Source of the DNA: Ancylobacter dichloromethanicus
Lineage (GTDB): Bacteria > Pseudomonadota > Alphaproteobacteria > Rhizobiales > Xanthobacteraceae
Assembly (NCBI RefSeq): GCF_018390645.1
Contig: NZ_JAHBGC010000054.1
Location: 1-64,000 of the forward strand
Direction: 5' to 3'
Length of the DNA stretch: 64,000 nucleotides
How positions within the stretch are numbered: position 1 is the stretch's first letter; every line of letters begins with the position of its first letter. A model generated the notes under the pieces. That model had not been told where the DNA came from, did no database searches, and saw only the letters and a program-made list of their open reading frames with translations. Positions 43,963 to 52,969 of the stretch are shown in pieces. Made by a program: the position numbers and the translations under genes.

Positions 43963-45792
43963 TTAGATGCGACGAACTGCGCCTTTCGAAGCGCTGGTGG
44001 TCATCGATGCGTAGGCGCGCAAGGCGCCGGAAACAGCTCGTTTGCGAGGGGCGGCGGGTTGCCATCCGACCAATTGCTGTTGCTCGCGCCGTCTCTGCAT
44101 CTCGTCCGCGTCGACGATGAGCTGGATTTTGCGGTTCGGAATGTCGAACTCGATGATATCGCCATCTCGCACCAAGGCGATTGCCCCGCCTTCAGCCGCC
44201 TCCGGCGAGACGTGACAGATCGATAGACCTGACGAGCCGCCAGAGAAGCGTCCGTCGGTAATCAACGCACAGACTTTGCCGAGCCCTTTCGATTTCAGGT
44301 AGCTCGTCGGATAGAGCATCTCCTGCATGCCTGGACCGCCGCGAGGACCTTCGTAGCGAATGACGACAACGTCGCCGGGTACAACCTTGCCGCCGAGAAT
44401 ACCGGCAACAGCTGCGTCCTGACTGTCGAAGACACGGGCCCGGCCAGCAAACCGCAAGAGCGATTCGTCAACACCGGCAGTTTTCACGATGCACCCTTCT
44501 TCGGCGAGGTTTCCGAACAGGACGGCAAGACCACCGTCCTGCGAAAAGGCATGCGCCTTGTCTCTAATGACGCCAGCCTCGCGGTCGAGATCGAGGGACT
44601 CAAATCGGCGATCCTGGCTGAAGGCAACCTGCGTTGGAATACCGCCGGGCGCCGCTCGGTAGAAGTTATGGGTGGTCTCGCTGTTTGTGCGCTTGACGTC
44701 CCATCGTTCGAGAGCTTCGCCCATCGTCGAACTGTGCACGGTCGGGAGGTTTTGGTCGATCAAGCCGGCGCGGGCGAGTTCACCAAGAATGGCCATGATC
44801 CCCCCGGCGCGATGGACGTCCTCCATGTGAACATCCGATTTGGACGGGGCGACCTTGCAAAGGCATGGGACTCGGCGGGATAATCGGTCGATATCTTCCA
44901 TCGAGAAGGGTACGTCGGCTTCATGGGCGGCAGCGAGAAGATGCAAGACCGTGTTAGTCGACCCGCCCATGGCGATATCGAGCGTCATCGCATTTTCAAA
45001 CGCACCGAAGCTGGCAATCTTGCGTGGTAGCGCATTCTCGTCGTCCTGCTCATAATACCGCCGGGCCAGATCAACGATGAGGTGTCCGGCCTCTACGAAT
45101 AATCGCTTGCGCTCGGCATGAGTGGCGAGAGTCGATCCATTCCCGGGCAGGGATAACCCCAATGCCTCAGTGAGGCAGTTCATTGAATTCGCGGTGAACA
45201 TCCCCGAGCACGATCCACAGGTCGGGCAGGCCGAGCGCTCGATTGTCTTCACATCATCGTCCGAGACAGTGTCGTCGGCAGCAGCCACCATTGCATCGAC
45301 AAGGTCGAGCGCCTTGGTCTTTCCGGCCAGAGTCACTTTCCCAGCTTCCATCGGCCCCCCGGATACGAACACGGACGGAATATTGAGCCGCAAAGAGGCC
45401 ATCAGCATGCCGGGGGTGATCTTGTCGCAATTCGAGATGCAGACCATGGCGTCGGCGCAATGGGCGTTGACCATGTACTCGACACTGTCGGCGATCAATT
45501 CTCGGGATGGCAGTGAATAAAGCATCCCATCGTGGCCCATCGCGATGCCGTCATCGATCGCGATGGTATTGAACTCTTTTGCGACGCCGCCGGCCTTCTC
45601 AATCTCGCGGGCGACCATCTGACCGAGATCCTTCAGATGCACATGGCCAGGCACGAATTGGGTGAAGGAGTTCACGACCGCGATGATCGGTTTTCCGAAG
45701 TCGGCGTCTGTCATACCGGTTGCTCGCCAAAGCCCTCGAGCGCCGGCCATGTTACGGCCATGGGTTGTCGTACGGGATCGATAGGGAGGCAT
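43963..45792 (-). CDS. ilvD: Dihydroxy-acid dehydratase
   Basis: A 609-residue Fe-S enzyme of branched-chain amino acid synthesis, near the usual length of about 616. Cluster and Mg ligand regions are [15 protein letters not shown] (about 120-134) and [18 protein letters not shown] (about 190-207); GRFSGGSSG near the C-terminus is also typical. The start at 45792 follows AAGGG. It is downstream of a small membrane-protein gene and riboswitch 12. The enzyme needs Mg and an exposed cluster, so a spare copy under fluoride stress is plausible. ilvD is a recalled fluoride-switch target. Confidence 0.95.
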   Translation of the reverse strand: MPPYRSRTTTHGRNMAGARGLWRATGMTDADFGKPIIAVVNSFTQFVPGHVHLKDLGQMVAREIEKAGGVAKEFNTIAIDDGIAMGHDGMLYSLPSRELIADSVEYMVNAHCADAMVCISNCDKITPGMLMASLRLNIPSVFVSGGPMEAGKVTLAGKTKALDLVDAMVAAADDTVSDDDVKTIERSACPTCGSCSGMFTANSMNCLTEALGLSLPGNGSTLATHAERKRLFVEAGHLIVDLARRYYEQDDENALPRKIASFGAFENAMTLDIAMGGSTNTVLHLLAAAHEADVPFSMEDIDRLSRRVPCLCKVAPSKSDVHMEDVHRAGGIMAILGELARAGLIDQNLPTVHSSTMGEALERWDVKRTNSETTHNFYRAAPGGIPTQVAFSQDRRFESLDLDREAGVIRDKAHAFSQDGGLAVLFGNLAEEGCIVKTAGVDESLLRFAGRARVFDSQDAAVAGILGGKVVPGDVVVIRYEGPRGGPGMQEMLYPTSYLKSKGLGKVCALITDGRFSGGSSGLSICHVSPEAAEGGAIALVRDGDIIEFDIPNRKIQLIVDADEMQRRREQQQLVGWQPAAPRKRAVSGALRAYASMTTSASKGAVRRI

Positions 45793-45824
45793 TCGTCTTG
45801 ACCCTTTCGTGCTGAGGCGTCGCC

Positions 45825-46208
45825 TCACGGGAGAGAAAGTACAGGGCGACAGGAGAGGTAGCCGCCCAGCAGAGCGGACCACGTCAGAGCCGGTAAGAGG
45901 AGGAGATAGGCGATCGCTAGCTTGACCTGGCGGCGTCGGTAGATACGCGCCGCCTGTGGCACGAACCACGGATGCGAGATGAACCCCGCAATGAAGCCAA
46001 CAGCGGCGCCATGCACAATCTCAGAGGGGAACGCAGCACGGCGTTCGAGCTCGCTAATGGCAATGCCGGTGACGACTGCAATGACCACATAGAGGATAAG
46101 CGTGAGGGCCGGAGGGGCCACGCCGGCTAAGCTGCTTAGCCCTGACGCAAAGGTCCAGGTCCAGCCCCGGCCGATCAACAGCCCCAGCACCACGACGACA
46201 AATTCCAT
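45825..46208 (-). CDS. Membrane protein with four helices
   Basis: A 127-residue protein with hydrophobic segments at about 1-14, 22-43, 65-80 and 97-115. Family unknown. The ATG at 46208 follows AGGCAAGG, but the same frame stays open upstream to an ATG inside riboswitch 12 itself. It is the first gene of the riboswitch 12 operon with ilvD and uspA. Confidence 0.65.
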   Translation of the reverse strand: MEFVVVVLGLLIGRGWTWTFASGLSSLAGVAPPALTLILYVVIAVVTGIAISELERRAAFPSEIVHGAAVGFIAGFISHPWFVPQAARIYRRRQVKLAIAYLLLLPALTWSALLGGYLSCRPVLSLP

Positions 46209-46296
46209 GACCTTGCCTCTCTTAGCGGGGCCAAGGCCAGGCGGCTGGATTGTTGTTGAAACGATCCCACCATCGCCGAGCTCGCGCCCTTCAACA

Positions 46297-46345
46297 GTAG
46301 GAGCCATCAGCCAGTCACGGCGGTTATCGGAGAGCTCCATCTCCG
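46297..46345 (-). promoter_or_regulatory. Fluoride riboswitch 12 (membrane protein-ilvD-uspA)
   Basis: Minus-strand aptamer from CGGAGATGGAGCTCTCCG through AACCGCC to GGCTGATGGCTCCTAC. It carries the GGAGC/GCUCC compensatory pair also seen in riboswitch 5. TCCTAC can pair with GTGGGA about 32 nt downstream. Confidence 0.95.
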
Positions 46346-46353
46346 TATTGCCC

Positions 46354-46382
46354 TTGATACTGCGCCAGACGGGCACCGTCAA
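46354..46382 (-). promoter_or_regulatory. Promoter of riboswitch 12
   Basis: TTGACG (46377-46382), 17 nt, TATCAA (46354-46359), then about 8 nt to the aptamer. Confidence 0.75.
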
Positions 46383-46469
46383 ACCGGAAATGGTTCACGG
46401 AACTCTGTGGCTGTGATTCGGCGGTATGATCCATTGCGTCAAAAGGGAGAGGCTGCTAAATGGAAATGA

Positions 46470-46516
46470 GGGAATGGAGTCTCCCTTTTAACCGCCCCGT
46501 GGCTGATGACTCCTGC
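46470..46516 (+). promoter_or_regulatory. Fluoride riboswitch 13 (second dynamin operon)
   Basis: Aptamer from GGGAATGGAGTCTCCC through AACCGCC to GGCTGATGACTCCTGCC. Promoter TTGCGT (46434-46439), 17 nt, TAAATG (46457-46462). CTCCTGCC can pair with GGTGGGAG about 16 nt downstream, followed by an intrinsic terminator, so transcription attenuation is likely. Confidence 0.95.
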
Positions 46517-46547
46517 CGTGCGAGACATCGCGGTGGGAGGATTGCGC

Positions 46548-46572
46548 AACCCGCCGTTTTGGCGGGTTTTTT
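46548..46572 (+). terminator. Intrinsic terminator in the riboswitch 13 leader
   Basis: AACCCGCC-GTTTT-GGCGGGTTTTTT: an 8-bp hairpin with six T residues, about 31 nt after the aptamer. The stem is the same as in the riboswitch 3 leader. Confidence 0.8.
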
Positions 46573-46779
46573 GTTGCCCGGGCGAGTGCAATCCGCCCCA
46601 TAGGGTCCAAGAAGCCGCCACCGCGATTGAGGGAGGAGGCGCAAGAAACCGGGCCCCAGACTGGCCCGCCGCACGACCCTTTCCCCCACGGGTCGCGCGG
46701 CGGGTTCTTTCCGTCCCATGCGCGGCGGGACGACATCTGGCGCGTAACGAAAAGTGAGGAAACCGCGCTGGAGTGAGAC

Positions 46780-47142
46780 GTGAGAAGCTTTGCCCACCCA
46801 TCCTTTTTCCGGTTGATCTACGCGCTGCTCGGCGAAGCCCATACGGACATGCGCAAAACCAAATGGTCGCACCGCGGCGCGAATTGGGTCCGCGAACGCC
46901 ACACGTTCAATGGCACCGCATCAGGCTTCGCGATAGATCAATATCTGATCAGCAAACCGAATCCGAACGGTTGGACCCTGCTGGTGGTCAAGGAAATGTG
47001 GTGGGACCATAACGACAAATCCATCCGTTCCACCCAATGGGCAAAGCCGCTTTCCGGAAGCAAGGCGAAAACCTGGGAATGGCTTCGCGCCGAAGAACGC
47101 CGGATCAACGGTCAGCCCTTGATGTCGAAAGCGGCTGAATGA
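46780..47142 (+). CDS. Hypothetical protein before dynamin gene
   Basis: A 120-residue Trp-rich (seven Trp), basic soluble protein, GTG start with GGAG upstream. Its stop overlaps the dynamin start (ATGA). No family is recognised. Coupling suggests it works with the dynamin. Confidence 0.6.
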   Translation: MRSFAHPSFFRLIYALLGEAHTDMRKTKWSHRGANWVRERHTFNGTASGFAIDQYLISKPNPNGWTLLVVKEMWWDHNDKSIRSTQWAKPLSGSKAKTWEWLRAEERRINGQPLMSKAAE

Positions 47143-48905
47143 TCAGCTCAGAATTCCATGGCATTGCGGACATCGCGGCGGCGATCGAAGAGGCCATCGA
47201 TCGGCCGAGTTCGGGGCAGCGACGACTGCTTGATCGTCTGAGCGAGCAGGCCATACGCCTGACAGAGACCACGTTCCAGCTCGCTGTGCTCGGACAATTC
47301 AAGCGCGGCAAAAGCACGCTTCTTAATGCGTTTATTGGGTATCCCTTGCTGAGTGCCGGCGTGGTCCCGCTGACCGCGGTCCCGACTTTTCTGTCGGCCA
47401 GTCCAACAACGTACGTGCGCGTCAAATATCTGGGGGGTCACACTGAGGCCCAGGAATTCGCGAACTTCGAAGAGCTGGCTGCGGCGATTACCGGTGTCAC
47501 CACCGAGGATCACAATCCTCACAACGTGAAAGGCCTGGAGCGCGTCGATGTAGGCGTGCCGTCCAACCAATGGCTGGGCGACATCACTCTCATCGACACG
47601 CCGGGTATTGGCTCCACGCATGCGCACAATACCGACGCCGCGCATGCCGTTCTACCCCAATGCGATGCAGCGCTTTTCGTGTTGTCGGTCGACCCGCCGA
47701 TCACGGAAGTCGAGGTCGAATATCTCGCCACAATCTGTCGGACGGTCTCTCGGATCATCGTGGTGTTGAACAAGGTCGATCTCGTCGAGCGTCGCGACCA
47801 AGACAAGGCGCTTGCATTTCTCTCGTCGGTTCTTTCCCGGCAGCCGGAGCCGCAACTCGATCACCGGATTTTTCCGGTATCGGCCCGGCAGGCCCTCGCG
47901 GCGCGTCAATCTGGCGACCGGGATGGACTGCAGGAAAGTGGCTTGATCGCGCTCGAAGAATACATCCGCTCAAGTCTCCTCGACAACAAGCGCCGACACC
48001 TGGAGATCTCCATTGCAAAGAAAAGCTTGGATATTGTCGAGGCTTTGGTCGCCGATGCTGCACTGACCGAGCGGGCGCTGACGTTGCCGCTCGCGGAGTT
48101 GGACGCAAAAGTCACCGTCTTCGAGAAGGCCGCGTCCGATTTTGCGCAAGAGCGGGACAGCCTTCACGACCTCTTGTCGGGTGAGTGGCGCCGCGCCTTG
48201 GATAAGCTTGGCGCCTTGTGCCAGGCGGCGGAAAGCCGTGCGCGCTCTCAGCTAGACCGCGCGGTCTCGGACGTCACGACTTTCTCCGGTCCCGAGTCCG
48301 ACCAGGCGGTCATTCAGTCCGTGATGTCTGTCGTTTTCGACAAAGAATTCGAAACGATCGCAAACGCCGTCGACAACGACCTCACCGCTGCTGTCGCCGT
48401 CCATCAGCAGCGTTATTACGCCTTGGCTTCTCGTGTGCGAGAAACGGCCGCCGCGCTAATGGACGTTCCGGTTTCGACCATTGCACCGGACGATTGGTTT
48501 CAAATCGTCAGAGAACCGTATTGGGTCAGTCAGGCTCGGGTTGAAAGTCTGGGATCGATAACGATCGACGGGCTTGCTCACCTACTTCCTGCGAGATTGC
48601 GACGGAAGCGACAGAAGAGGAAGCTGATCGAGGCTGTGCGGGCTGCCGTGACTCGAAACATTTCGGACCTGCACTGGACAATGCAACAAAACATCGACGA
48701 CTCTTTTCGTCGATTGTTATTTTCGTCGAGAGACGCGATTGACGCTAGTGTCGCCGCGACGCGCGATGTCCTCGTGATGGCGCAGGACCGCCGGTGCAGC
48801 GATGATGTCTCGCTGCACGATGAGATCGAACGTGTCAGGGCGAGCATAGGGCGCCTTAAGATTCTTCGCGACCAACTCGGTCTGCACCTCCAGAGGGGCT
48901 GGTGA
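47139..48905 (+). CDS. Dynamin-family GTPase
   Basis: A 588-residue GTPase: P-loop GQFKRGKST (52-60), switch region LIDTPGIGST and VLNKVDLV, followed by a long helical stalk region with basic clusters near RLRRKRQKRK (about 486-495) that could touch lipids. It differs from the dynamin at 28701 by lacking the Cys-rich C-terminus. It lies downstream of riboswitch 13. Membrane stabilisation under fluoride or proton stress is inferred. Confidence 0.9.
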   Translation: MISSEFHGIADIAAAIEEAIDRPSSGQRRLLDRLSEQAIRLTETTFQLAVLGQFKRGKSTLLNAFIGYPLLSAGVVPLTAVPTFLSASPTTYVRVKYLGGHTEAQEFANFEELAAAITGVTTEDHNPHNVKGLERVDVGVPSNQWLGDITLIDTPGIGSTHAHNTDAAHAVLPQCDAALFVLSVDPPITEVEVEYLATICRTVSRIIVVLNKVDLVERRDQDKALAFLSSVLSRQPEPQLDHRIFPVSARQALAARQSGDRDGLQESGLIALEEYIRSSLLDNKRRHLEISIAKKSLDIVEALVADAALTERALTLPLAELDAKVTVFEKAASDFAQERDSLHDLLSGEWRRALDKLGALCQAAESRARSQLDRAVSDVTTFSGPESDQAVIQSVMSVVFDKEFETIANAVDNDLTAAVAVHQQRYYALASRVRETAAALMDVPVSTIAPDDWFQIVREPYWVSQARVESLGSITIDGLAHLLPARLRRKRQKRKLIEAVRAAVTRNISDLHWTMQQNIDDSFRRLLFSSRDAIDASVAATRDVLVMAQDRRCSDDVSLHDEIERVRASIGRLKILRDQLGLHLQRGW

Positions 48906-49032
48906 TGGATCGTCATCGAAACGATGGCAGCTGCTCTTCGGTTGGGTCATGCTTCCGAGACATGGGCTTCCGTTTTCGCTTCGCCTCACTTCCCGCGAGG
49001 ATCGTCCAGGATGTTGTGTCGAAGGAGCCTCA

Positions 49033-49299
49033 ATGACACTGGCGATCCAAGGAAGTTTCGAAGCCTATATTTGGGCGGCGCGATGGCAGATCGCACTCGG
49101 TGGCCTGCAATCCGGAGGACCTCCCTTCAATGCGCCGGCGGCCGCGGACGATTGGATTCCGCGGTTACAATATGCGGCGAGCCTTATGGCAAGCGCGGTC
49201 AGTTGGGTGGCGTGGGGGCTGGGAGTTTGGATCGCAATGCACATAAGCATCGCCGCCGGCATTCTCTTTTCCGGGTTTAGTTTGCAGTCAACGTCCTGA
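49033..49299 (+). CDS. Small membrane protein, possibly frameshifted
   Basis: An 88-residue protein with one clear hydrophobic region (about 47-83). AAGGAG lies 5 nt upstream. It stops at 49299, but the -1 frame remains open from 49281 to 49418 and encodes another membrane-like stretch (LTVQIIGFLLMPVFALETL). The gene may be broken by a frameshift, or a second small ORF may follow. Confidence 0.5.
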   Translation: MTLAIQGSFEAYIWAARWQIALGGLQSGGPPFNAPAAADDWIPRLQYAASLMASAVSWVAWGLGVWIAMHISIAAGILFSGFSLQSTS

Positions 49300-49418
49300 C
49301 ACTGATTGAACTGTGGCAATTCGCTCGACATGTTCTGACGGTGCAGATTATCGGTTTCCTTTTGATGCCCGTTTTTGCGTTGGAGACGCTGAGCTCTGTG
49401 GGCCTGCTCGCGCCTTAA
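49281..49418 (+). pseudogene. Possible -1-frame continuation of 49033 gene
   Basis: A 45-codon frame without a good start codon that overlaps the previous stop and encodes a hydrophobic helix. The composition is natural for a membrane protein. It is best explained as the displaced C-terminus of the gene at 49033, or chance. Confidence 0.3.
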
Positions 49419-49477
49419 CAGAATGCTGCGTTGCAAGATTGCCCATTTGATATGCTGTGATAGCTTAACGACACCGA

Positions 49478-49526
49478 CGGAGATGGGGTTCCTCCGTAAA
49501 CCGCCCTTGGGGCTGATGACTCCTAC
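49478..49526 (+). promoter_or_regulatory. Fluoride riboswitch 14 (small membrane protein)
   Basis: Aptamer from CGGAGATGGGGTTCCTCCG through AAACCGCC to GGCTGATGACTCCTAC; the GGGGU/ACUCC pairing uses one wobble. The -10 region is near TAGCTT with TTGCCC upstream. TCCTAC is exactly complementary to GTAGGA just before the ATG at 49553, so the switch likely hides the ribosome site. Confidence 0.95.
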
Positions 49527-49552
49527 TTGGCACGCACGGTGCGGTAGGATTC

Positions 49553-49837
49553 ATGCCTTCAAACGTCACACCTCCGAATCCGCCATTGCCACGGGGCCGC
49601 TTGCTTCGGCGAGCGTACTCCGCGATTAGAACGCGCGGGTACGCTGGCCTCAGCTCGATCGCCCGGACTTCGAAAGATCCGACATTGCCGCTCCTGGTGC
49701 TAGGCGCCATCGGGGCAGCGTTCGTGGCCGCCCTTGTTTTCAACGCCCCTCCGGAGATCGTGTTCGGCATTTTGTTCATTGGAGGCCTGACGGCCTTTCT
49801 CGAGACCAAAATGCATAACGACAACCGCGATCGATAG
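49553..49837 (+). CDS. Small membrane protein under riboswitch 14
   Basis: A 94-residue protein with a basic, Pro-rich N-terminus and two hydrophobic segments (about 45-63 and 68-84). The ribosome site (TAGGAT) belongs to the switch expression platform. No family is recognised. It stands alone and converges with the next gene. Confidence 0.6.
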   Translation: MPSNVTPPNPPLPRGRLLRRAYSAIRTRGYAGLSSIARTSKDPTLPLLVLGAIGAAFVAALVFNAPPEIVFGILFIGGLTAFLETKMHNDNRDR

Positions 49838-49852
49838 GCGTTCGAATGGCAA

Positions 49853-50131
49853 TCACTCCCACGGGCCTCTCTCCGCCCATCGGCGCCGAAGCGCAACCTC
49901 AATTGAGGCGGCAATAAACGCGGCGGCTTGCCAGATACAGACGACGATCACGACGCTGACCATCGCGATGTACATGCCGATACGGCTTGCCTCGTCCGCC
50001 TTTGCGCTGTCAGCCAGATACGCCGTTAGACAAAGAAGACCGATAACGAGAACGATGGAGACGATTGAAGCGGCATTCGCCCAACGCTTGTGCTCTCTGA
50101 GGGCGGTTATGAACGCGCTTTCTCCGGGCAT
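49853..50131 (-). CDS. Small two-helix membrane protein
   Basis: A 92-residue protein with hydrophobic segments at about 20-41 and 52-79. It starts 2 nt after the DUF190 stop and is the last gene of the enolase operon. No family is recognised. Confidence 0.6.
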   Translation of the reverse strand: MPGESAFITALREHKRWANAASIVSIVLVIGLLCLTAYLADSAKADEASRIGMYIAMVSVVIVVCIWQAAAFIAASIEVALRRRWAERGPWE

Positions 50132-50133
50132 CG

Positions 50134-50520
50134 CTAATCTCCGATCGTAGGAGGCCGGCCCGCAGCGTGGCTGGGAGACGACCCCGCCGTCTCAGCGCGA
50201 TCGAGACGGAACATCTGAACGTCCGCCAACGTGACCACGCAGTCTTCGAATGAAGCAAGTTGCGGAAGGAATTCTTGTATTTTCTCGTCTGAGTCGATGA
50301 TCTCGATGACGACAGGCAGATCGTACGAAAGACGCAGTATTTTTTCGGTGTGAAGAACGCCTGACCGTCCGAACCCAAGTGGCCCCCTGAGCACTGTTGC
50401 ACCCGCAAGGTGCGCGTCTTGCGCCTTGCGCACGATTTCCTCGAACAACGGCTGTTCGTCGCCGCGAGCGGTTTCATCGGTGAAAATTCTGAGCAATGTT
50501 GCTTGTACTGGTTGCTTCAC
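50134..50520 (-). CDS. DUF190 PII-like protein
   Basis: A 128-residue protein with canonical DUF190 features: LLRIFTDETARG, LFEEIVRKAQDAHLAGATVLRGPLGFG and DLPVVIEIIDSDEKIQEFL. The fold is PII-like, so ligand-dependent regulation of a partner is likely. GTG start, 40 nt after the enolase fusion, so it is probably controlled by riboswitch 15. DUF190 genes commonly accompany crcB. Confidence 0.88.
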   Translation of the reverse strand: MKQPVQATLLRIFTDETARGDEQPLFEEIVRKAQDAHLAGATVLRGPLGFGRSGVLHTEKILRLSYDLPVVIEIIDSDEKIQEFLPQLASFEDCVVTLADVQMFRLDRAETAGSSPSHAAGRPPTIGD

Positions 50521-50560
50521 TTGAGCTTTCCCTGTGCTTGAATGGCGGTACCCACACTCC

Positions 50561-52711
50561 TTAGTGCATCAAGAACACCGGCAATCGCGTCCGCCTCAAC
50601 ACCTCGTGCGTTACCCCGCCGAATACCCATTCGAAGATTTGACCGAATCGAAACGCGCCCATGACAATGGCGTCGGCGCCGACAGCCTCTGCTTCGGTGA
50701 GCAGACGCACGCCGATATGTTGGCCGGGATCTGTTCGAACATGCCTGACGTCCGCAGACTTGCCGTGATCCTTCAAGATGCCCAGCACTTCCGCGCAGTC
50801 TTGCGAGGCTTCGGGCTCGTCGACGGTGACGACCGTGATGTGCTTTGCTGCGCGTAGCCACGGAATGGTCCGCATGATCGCCTTGCGCGCTTGCGTCCTT
50901 GGTTTCCATGCGATGACGATGTGTTCGCCGAGGCTTGGCGGCAAAGATCCCTCAGTGGGGACAAACAGAACAGGACGTCCTGTATTGAAGATTGCTGCAT
51001 GCAAGGCGTCGGCGGAATCGAGGTTATGCGGCTGTGCGACCGCGATGAGGGCAGCGTCCTCGACTTCGGCGATCAGCGAAGACGTCACATTGCCGACATG
51101 TTCCAGCCATTTCACTCGCGCGCCAGAGAACGCCAACCATCCTTCGAACACGTAGCGAGCCTGCCGCAGGCGCTCCTGCGCAGTGCCTTCTTGCATTTCA
51201 CGCATCTTTTGCAGATCGATCTCCTCTGCGGCCGCGATGAGTTTCGCCGGGTCTACGCAGATGTGAAGCGCTGACAGCGAGAGCGCTCCGCCCAGTTCCG
51301 CAGCCCGTTGCGCGACCGTAAGACAGCGGCGTGCGGTGGACGCTTCCTCGATGACAGCAACAACGTCGTGCCCCGGCGCGGTAGACGACGCCGCCGTGCG
51401 AGCAACGTCTTTTGATTGAGAATAGACGGGGGCAAATGGGGAGAGGTAGAAGCTCTGTCCTGCGACTTCGCGCTCTATCTCAAGGAGACGATTGTATTTC
51501 GCCAAGCGTTCGCCGCGGCAGGGCGCGCCCGCCTTGATCTGCCCACCGTTCATTGCAACCGCAAAATCCGCGATGAACGGATCGTCGGTCTCGCCGGAAC
51601 GGTGTGAGATGACGTAATTCCATCCCGCCGCGCGGCACGCCGAAATCGCTGCGATCGTCTCGGTGACGGTGCCGATCTGATTGAGCTTGATCAAGACAGC
51701 ATTGGTGGTCTTTTCGGCAACACCACGGTCGATGAGCTTGGGATTGGTCACATAAAGATCGTCACCGACGATCTGGATTGACCGCCCGAGTTCGGCGGTC
51801 TGGGCTTGAAACGCGGGCCAATCATGTTCACCGAAGCCGTCCTCAATGGAAACGATCGGAAACCGCTTGATCCAGTCCTTGTAGATCGCCTGAAGGCCGC
51901 CGCTGTCTATCGGCCCGACGCCTGACTTCCTCAGATCGTAGGTATCATTTCGCCAGAACGAGGAAGCCGCCGGATCAAGCGCCAGAGCGATCTGCTCTCC
52001 TGGAATAAAGCCGGCACGCTCGATGGCTTCGACAATCAGCGAGCAGGCGGCGTCGTTGCCTGCCAAATTCGGTGCAAAGCCACCTTCATCACCGACGCCA
52101 ACGCTTAGGCCTTTCTCGTTGAGAAGGGTGCGCAGCGCGTGATAGGTCTGCGAACCCCAACGCATTGCCTCACGAAACGATGGCGCACCATGCGGGACGA
52201 TCATGAACTCCTGAAAGTCCAGGGAGTTTGCCGCATGAGCGCCACCATTGATAACGTTCATCATCGGAACCGGAAGGCGATAGCTCGCTGGGTTCGCGCT
52301 CGTTGAGCTGGCGAGGTAGGCATAGAGCGGGCGACCAGATGCCTGCGCGCCAGCGCGAGCCACCGCCATTGATGTGCCGACAATCGCGTTAGCGCCGAGC
52401 CGAGACTTCGTCTCCGTACCGTCGGCCTCGATCAGCAGACGGTCGATATCAGCCTGATTGGTCGGATCGTGACCACGAATGACGCGACCGATCTCTTCCA
52501 AATTCGCAATCGCCTTGAGCACGCCACGGCCGCCATAGCGTTTGGGATCCCCGTCGCGCAGTTCGTGGGCTTCGCCTTCACCGGTCGAAGCACCGGAGGG
52601 CACAGACGCAAGCGCGGCGATGCCGCTTTGCAACCGTACTTCGACGCGTAACGTGGGATAGCCACGCGAGTCGAGTATCTCGTCTCCGAGTATCGCGACA
52701 ATCCTGTTCAT
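50561..52711 (-). CDS. eno: Enolase fused to universal stress protein domains
   Basis: A 716-residue fusion. Residues 1 to about 430 are a complete enolase; catalytic and Mg residues fall at the E. coli positions: E209, D246, E290, D317, K342, H370-R371-S372 and K393. Residues about 440-716 are a tandem UspA region (VVAVIEEASTARRCL, HIVIAWKPRTQARKAI, VMGAFRFGQIFEWVFGGVT). Enolase is the classic fluoride-inhibited enzyme because fluoride and phosphate bind its Mg site. GGAGG precedes the ATG, and riboswitch 15 is upstream. I know of no described enolase-UspA fusion; the Usp part might bind ATP or stabilise the enzyme. Confidence 0.95.
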   Translation of the reverse strand: MNRIVAILGDEILDSRGYPTLRVEVRLQSGIAALASVPSGASTGEGEAHELRDGDPKRYGGRGVLKAIANLEEIGRVIRGHDPTNQADIDRLLIEADGTETKSRLGANAIVGTSMAVARAGAQASGRPLYAYLASSTSANPASYRLPVPMMNVINGGAHAANSLDFQEFMIVPHGAPSFREAMRWGSQTYHALRTLLNEKGLSVGVGDEGGFAPNLAGNDAACSLIVEAIERAGFIPGEQIALALDPAASSFWRNDTYDLRKSGVGPIDSGGLQAIYKDWIKRFPIVSIEDGFGEHDWPAFQAQTAELGRSIQIVGDDLYVTNPKLIDRGVAEKTTNAVLIKLNQIGTVTETIAAISACRAAGWNYVISHRSGETDDPFIADFAVAMNGGQIKAGAPCRGERLAKYNRLLEIEREVAGQSFYLSPFAPVYSQSKDVARTAASSTAPGHDVVAVIEEASTARRCLTVAQRAAELGGALSLSALHICVDPAKLIAAAEEIDLQKMREMQEGTAQERLRQARYVFEGWLAFSGARVKWLEHVGNVTSSLIAEVEDAALIAVAQPHNLDSADALHAAIFNTGRPVLFVPTEGSLPPSLGEHIVIAWKPRTQARKAIMRTIPWLRAAKHITVVTVDEPEASQDCAEVLGILKDHGKSADVRHVRTDPGQHIGVRLLTEAEAVGADAIVMGAFRFGQIFEWVFGGVTHEVLRRTRLPVFLMH

Positions 52712-52850
52712 GAAGGCCTCCGTCCCATTCGTTCGACATCGAAGCCGCCGAATGCGGAAGCCGTTGCGCAGGGTTGCTGCGGGTAGGGCCTGCCGTGGGA
52801 AGAAGGGGGGACAAGGGAGTCACGACTTTCCTACCACGACCATTCGCGCG

Positions 52851-52895
52851 GTAGGAGTCATCAGCCTCTCGGCGGTTTCGGGGGACTCCATCCCC
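52851..52895 (-). promoter_or_regulatory. Fluoride riboswitch 15 (enolase-UspA)
   Basis: Minus-strand aptamer from GGGGATGGAGTCCCCC through AACCGCC to GGCTGATGACTCCTAC. TCCTACC is exactly complementary to GGTAGGA about 16 nt downstream. Confidence 0.95.
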
Positions 52896-52904
52896 ATCGA
52901 GCAC

Positions 52905-52933
52905 AAGATATCCTCGCTGTAAGCCCTAGGCAA
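52905..52933 (-). promoter_or_regulatory. Promoter of riboswitch 15
   Basis: TTGCCT (52928-52933), 17 nt, TATCTT (52905-52910), then about 9 nt to the aptamer. Confidence 0.72.
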
Positions 52934-52969
52934 GCGAACAACGATCGAAAACACTTTGAACAGCACCCC

